Shown here in pieces: positions 61,887-64,000 of a stretch of DNA of 64,000 nt (positions are counted from its first letter, which is position 1; each line of letters opens with the position of its first letter). Source of the DNA: Alistipes putredinis. Its GTDB lineage: Bacteria; Bacteroidota; Bacteroidia; Bacteroidales; Rikenellaceae. The notes under the pieces were generated by a model, which was not told the DNA's origin, did no database searches, and saw only the letters and a list, made by a program, of their open reading frames with translations. Made by a program: the position numbers and the translations under genes. The stretch spans positions 310,001-374,000 of the forward strand of contig CP091730.1 of assembly GCA_022009915.1 (NCBI GenBank), in the 5' to 3' direction.

Positions 61887-62463
61887 ATGGAGAGCATCTT
61901 GGAAATAGACCGGCAGCTTCTGTTGTGGATGAACTTCGACGGAGGCGCCGTCATGGACAGCATTTTTCTGGTTCGCATCGGGCAAGGCGGTGTGGATTCC
62001 GCTTTATGTCCTGATAATATGGTTGATGCAGCGCAAAATCGGATGGCGCCGAACGCTTCTCGCAGTGGCTCTTATCGCGCTGGCAGTCGTACTTTCCGAC
62101 CAGATTGCCAATATCTTCAAACACTGCACGCCTAAATTCCGGCCGACGCACACCGATGCGATAAAGGAGTATGTGCACACGGTGAACGGTTATCGCGGAG
62201 GTCTGTACGGAACCGTTTCGGCACATGCCGCCACCACGTTTTCCATAGCCGCCATATCGGCCTACACGATTCGCAACCGCCTATACACGGTTGTAATAGC
62301 TCTGTGGGTGCTTTTCGTCTCCTACTCCCGCATATATCTCGGCGTACACTTCCCGTTGGACATTCTCTTCGGGATGATAACCGGTGCAGCGGTATCCGCA
62401 GCCGCGATTCTGCTGTACGAGTATGCGACAAGAAAATTCGCATCCGTTTTCCGCCGCTCCTGA
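61887..62463 (+). CDS. PAP2-family membrane phosphatase
   Basis: It starts at the ATG directly after the previous stop (TAAATG). T5 61963-61967 (four) restores SIFWFASGKAVWIPLYVLI. The phosphatase motifs are KHCTPKFRPTH (KxxxxxxRP-like), GTVSAHAATTF (PSGH-like) and SYSRIYLGVHFPLD (SRxxxxxHxxxD). Six helices expected. Probably undecaprenyl or lipid phosphatase. About 191 residues. The stretch 62464-62577 holds nothing clear. Confidence 0.9.
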
Positions 62464-62577
62464 CGGCGAGGCATTCGGTATCGGGTACGCAATGCCGGAA
62501 ACCGGACGCAGCAAAAATGACGCCGACCGGCAGGTAACGGACAGAGCCGGCAGGCGTATGGTGCGGTATTTCGAATC

Positions 62578-63942
62578 CTAAAAACGGCGCGCGGCAGGCT
62601 CGTCTATGCGGTTTATCCTGATTATCTCTATGCCTTTCACAGCATCGGTCTCTGCACGCATATACCCCGAAACGACGATTCGGCGGAATCCGAGACGGGC
62701 GGCTTCGGCAATGCGCTGGGCAAGACGCGAAGCAGGGCGCACCTCGCCGGAAAGACCGATTTCACCGGCACAGCAAACACCCTCAGAAAGAGGCTTGTCG
62801 AAATACGATGATATCACCGCAGCGGCGACGGCCAAATCGAGTCCGGTGTCGGAAATTCTGAATCCGCCGGCGAAGTTCAAAAACACGTCTTTCGAAAACA
62901 TCTTCATCCCGACCCTCTTTTTCCAGAACGGCGAGCAGCATGTTCATGCGGCGCGTATCGTAGCCCGTAGCGCTGCGCTGCGGAGTTCCGTAGGCGGCCC
63001 CGCTGACAAGAGCCTGCGTCTCGATAAGATACGGGCGCACACCGTCCACGGCAGCCCCCACCGCAATGCCGCTTAGCGGTTCGTCGTAATGCGAAAGCAG
63101 AATCTCCGAAGGATTGGCCACCTGCACAAGACCGCCAGAGCGCATCTCGAACACGCCTATCTCGAACGTGGCGCCGAAACGGTTCTTCACTCCGCGCAGA
63201 ATGCGGTAGATATTGTTTCCGTCGCCCTCGAACTGCAAAGACCACATCCACGATATGTTCCAGAATCTTGGGGCCGGCAATCGTACCCTCTTTCGTTATG
63301 TGGCCTATTATTATCACGCTCACGCCGTGCGTCTTGGCATATTTGAGAAGCGAAGCGGCGCATTCGCGAATCTGCGACACGCTGCCTGCCGAAGAGTCTA
63401 TCGTGTCGGTATAAACAGTCTGAATTGAGTCTATGACCACAAGGCTCGGCTGCACCTTGTCGATTTGCGATATTATATTCTCCAACAGCGTATCGGCGTA
63501 AATCAGACACTGGCCGTTGTCCTCCCCGATTCGCTCGGCACGCATCTTTATCTGCTGGGGCGACTCCTCGCCCGACACGTACAGTGTCCTGAGGCCGTGC
63601 GCCCCGAGAGCTATCTGCAAACTGAGGGTCGATTTGCCTATTCCAGGCTCGCCGCCCAGAAGCACGAGAGAGCCGCGCACCATGCCGCCTCCCAGAACGC
63701 GATTGACCTCCGCAATACCCAAATCGAGACGGGCATAGGATTCGTACTCTATGTCGGCTATCGCACGCGGCGGCATCGAAGCGCTCTGCAACACCGACCC
63801 TGCCGATGCTCCCGACGGACAGGAGACAATCTCTTCCGTGAAACTGTTCCACTGGCCGCAGGACGGACAGCGGCCCATCCATTTGGGGGGCCTCGTAACC
63901 GCAGTTGCCGCAAAAATATGCCTTCTTGACCTTGGCGCTCAT
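62578..63942 (-). CDS. radA: DNA repair protein RadA/Sms
   Basis: ATG 63942: MSAKVKKAYFCGNCG (zinc finger), then GEPGIGKSTLSLQIAL (Walker A), VVIDSIQTVYTD (Walker B) and the KNRFG motif (ILRGVKNRFGAT), ending in a Lon-like domain (DLAVAAAVISSYF). Breaks: G6 63895-63900 (five give APKWMGRCPSCGQW), AAA 63237-63239 (two give VDVVLQFEGDGNN), T5 62918-62922 (four give VLEKRVGMKMFSK). About 453 residues. Acts in branch migration during recombination. Confidence 0.95.
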
Positions 63943-63949
63943 TGCCGCT

Positions 63950-64000
63950 CTACTTTATGAAAAATCTGTATATGTCATTGCCGTTGGCATAGAGCAGCAG
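63950..64000 (-). CDS. 3' end of an upstream gene, possibly RseP site-2 protease
   Basis: Sixteen codons and a TAG: LLLYANGNDIYRFF near the end. A hydrophobic stretch with ANGND close to the C-terminus resembles the final helix of Bacteroidetes RseP, but this is too short to be sure. It lies 7 bases before radA on the same strand, so co-transcription is likely. Confidence 0.4.
   Translation of the reverse strand: MLLYANGNDIYRFFIK

Noticed and set aside
1..64000. CRISPR array, rRNA operon or insertion sequence
   Set aside because: I looked for regularly spaced direct repeats, rRNA-like conserved blocks and transposase motifs with terminal repeats and saw none.

Overview
The window looks like a chromosome segment of a gut-type Bacteroidales bacterium, most like Alistipes/Rikenellaceae. 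Reasons: a SusC/SusD lipoprotein system; Bacteroidetes-style promoters (TAnnTTTG -7 elements, few Shine-Dalgarno sites); homodimeric pyruvate:ferredoxin oxidoreductase; NADP-type GdhA; a type-B L31; and GC-rich housekeeping genes. The family-level placement is inference.

Layout. 1-4996: end of an integrative element on the minus strand (DUF3987 protein, excisionase-like HTH protein, a broken unknown gene, two tyrosine recombinases). 5.0-8.4 kb: A+T-rich accessory stretch with two related small lipoproteins, a broken orphan gene, tRNA-Phe, and a secreted protein behind a long palindromic leader. 8.5-14.9 kb: minus-strand run OMP-phoH-purC-pepD-lipid kinase-recF-DUF721. 15-24.1 kb: rpmE2, rluB-type synthase, glycosyltransferase, malY/patB-type lyase, gdhA, asd, PBP1A. 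24.2-26.9 kb: S24-type repressor, a small protein and a solitary phage terminase large subunit. 27-33.4 kb: MsbA-like ABC exporter, L,D-transpeptidase-like protein, DUF2461, glyA, fabG-like reductase, AraC regulator. 33.8-37.3 kb: nifJ. 37.5-40.2 kb: a pair of M16 peptidases. 40.6-48.3 kb: SusC/SusD/SusE-like/DUF4998 uptake locus. 48.7-56.8 kb: M16 lipoprotein peptidase, DUF456, panD, panC, dipeptidyl-peptidase III, M23 peptidase. 57.1-64 kb: Cys-rich lipoprotein, SPOR protein, small lipoprotein, menG, LolC/E-like permease, two SDR/metalloprotease genes, PAP2 phosphatase, radA and the end of a further gene (possibly rseP).

The dominant anomaly is that most genes, including ones normally essential or conserved, carry one or more single-base frame breaks, nearly always in short homopolymers, with the correct protein continuing in the next frame and almost no nonsense substitutions. 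I read this as uncorrected indel error in the sequence rather than gene decay. I therefore annotate each such gene across its full reconstructed extent and name the run responsible. The AT-rich island (5-8.4 kb), its nested palindromic leader (7506-7657), the repressor/terminase remnant and the enzyme-poor, peptidase-flanked Sus locus are the parts most worth a second look.
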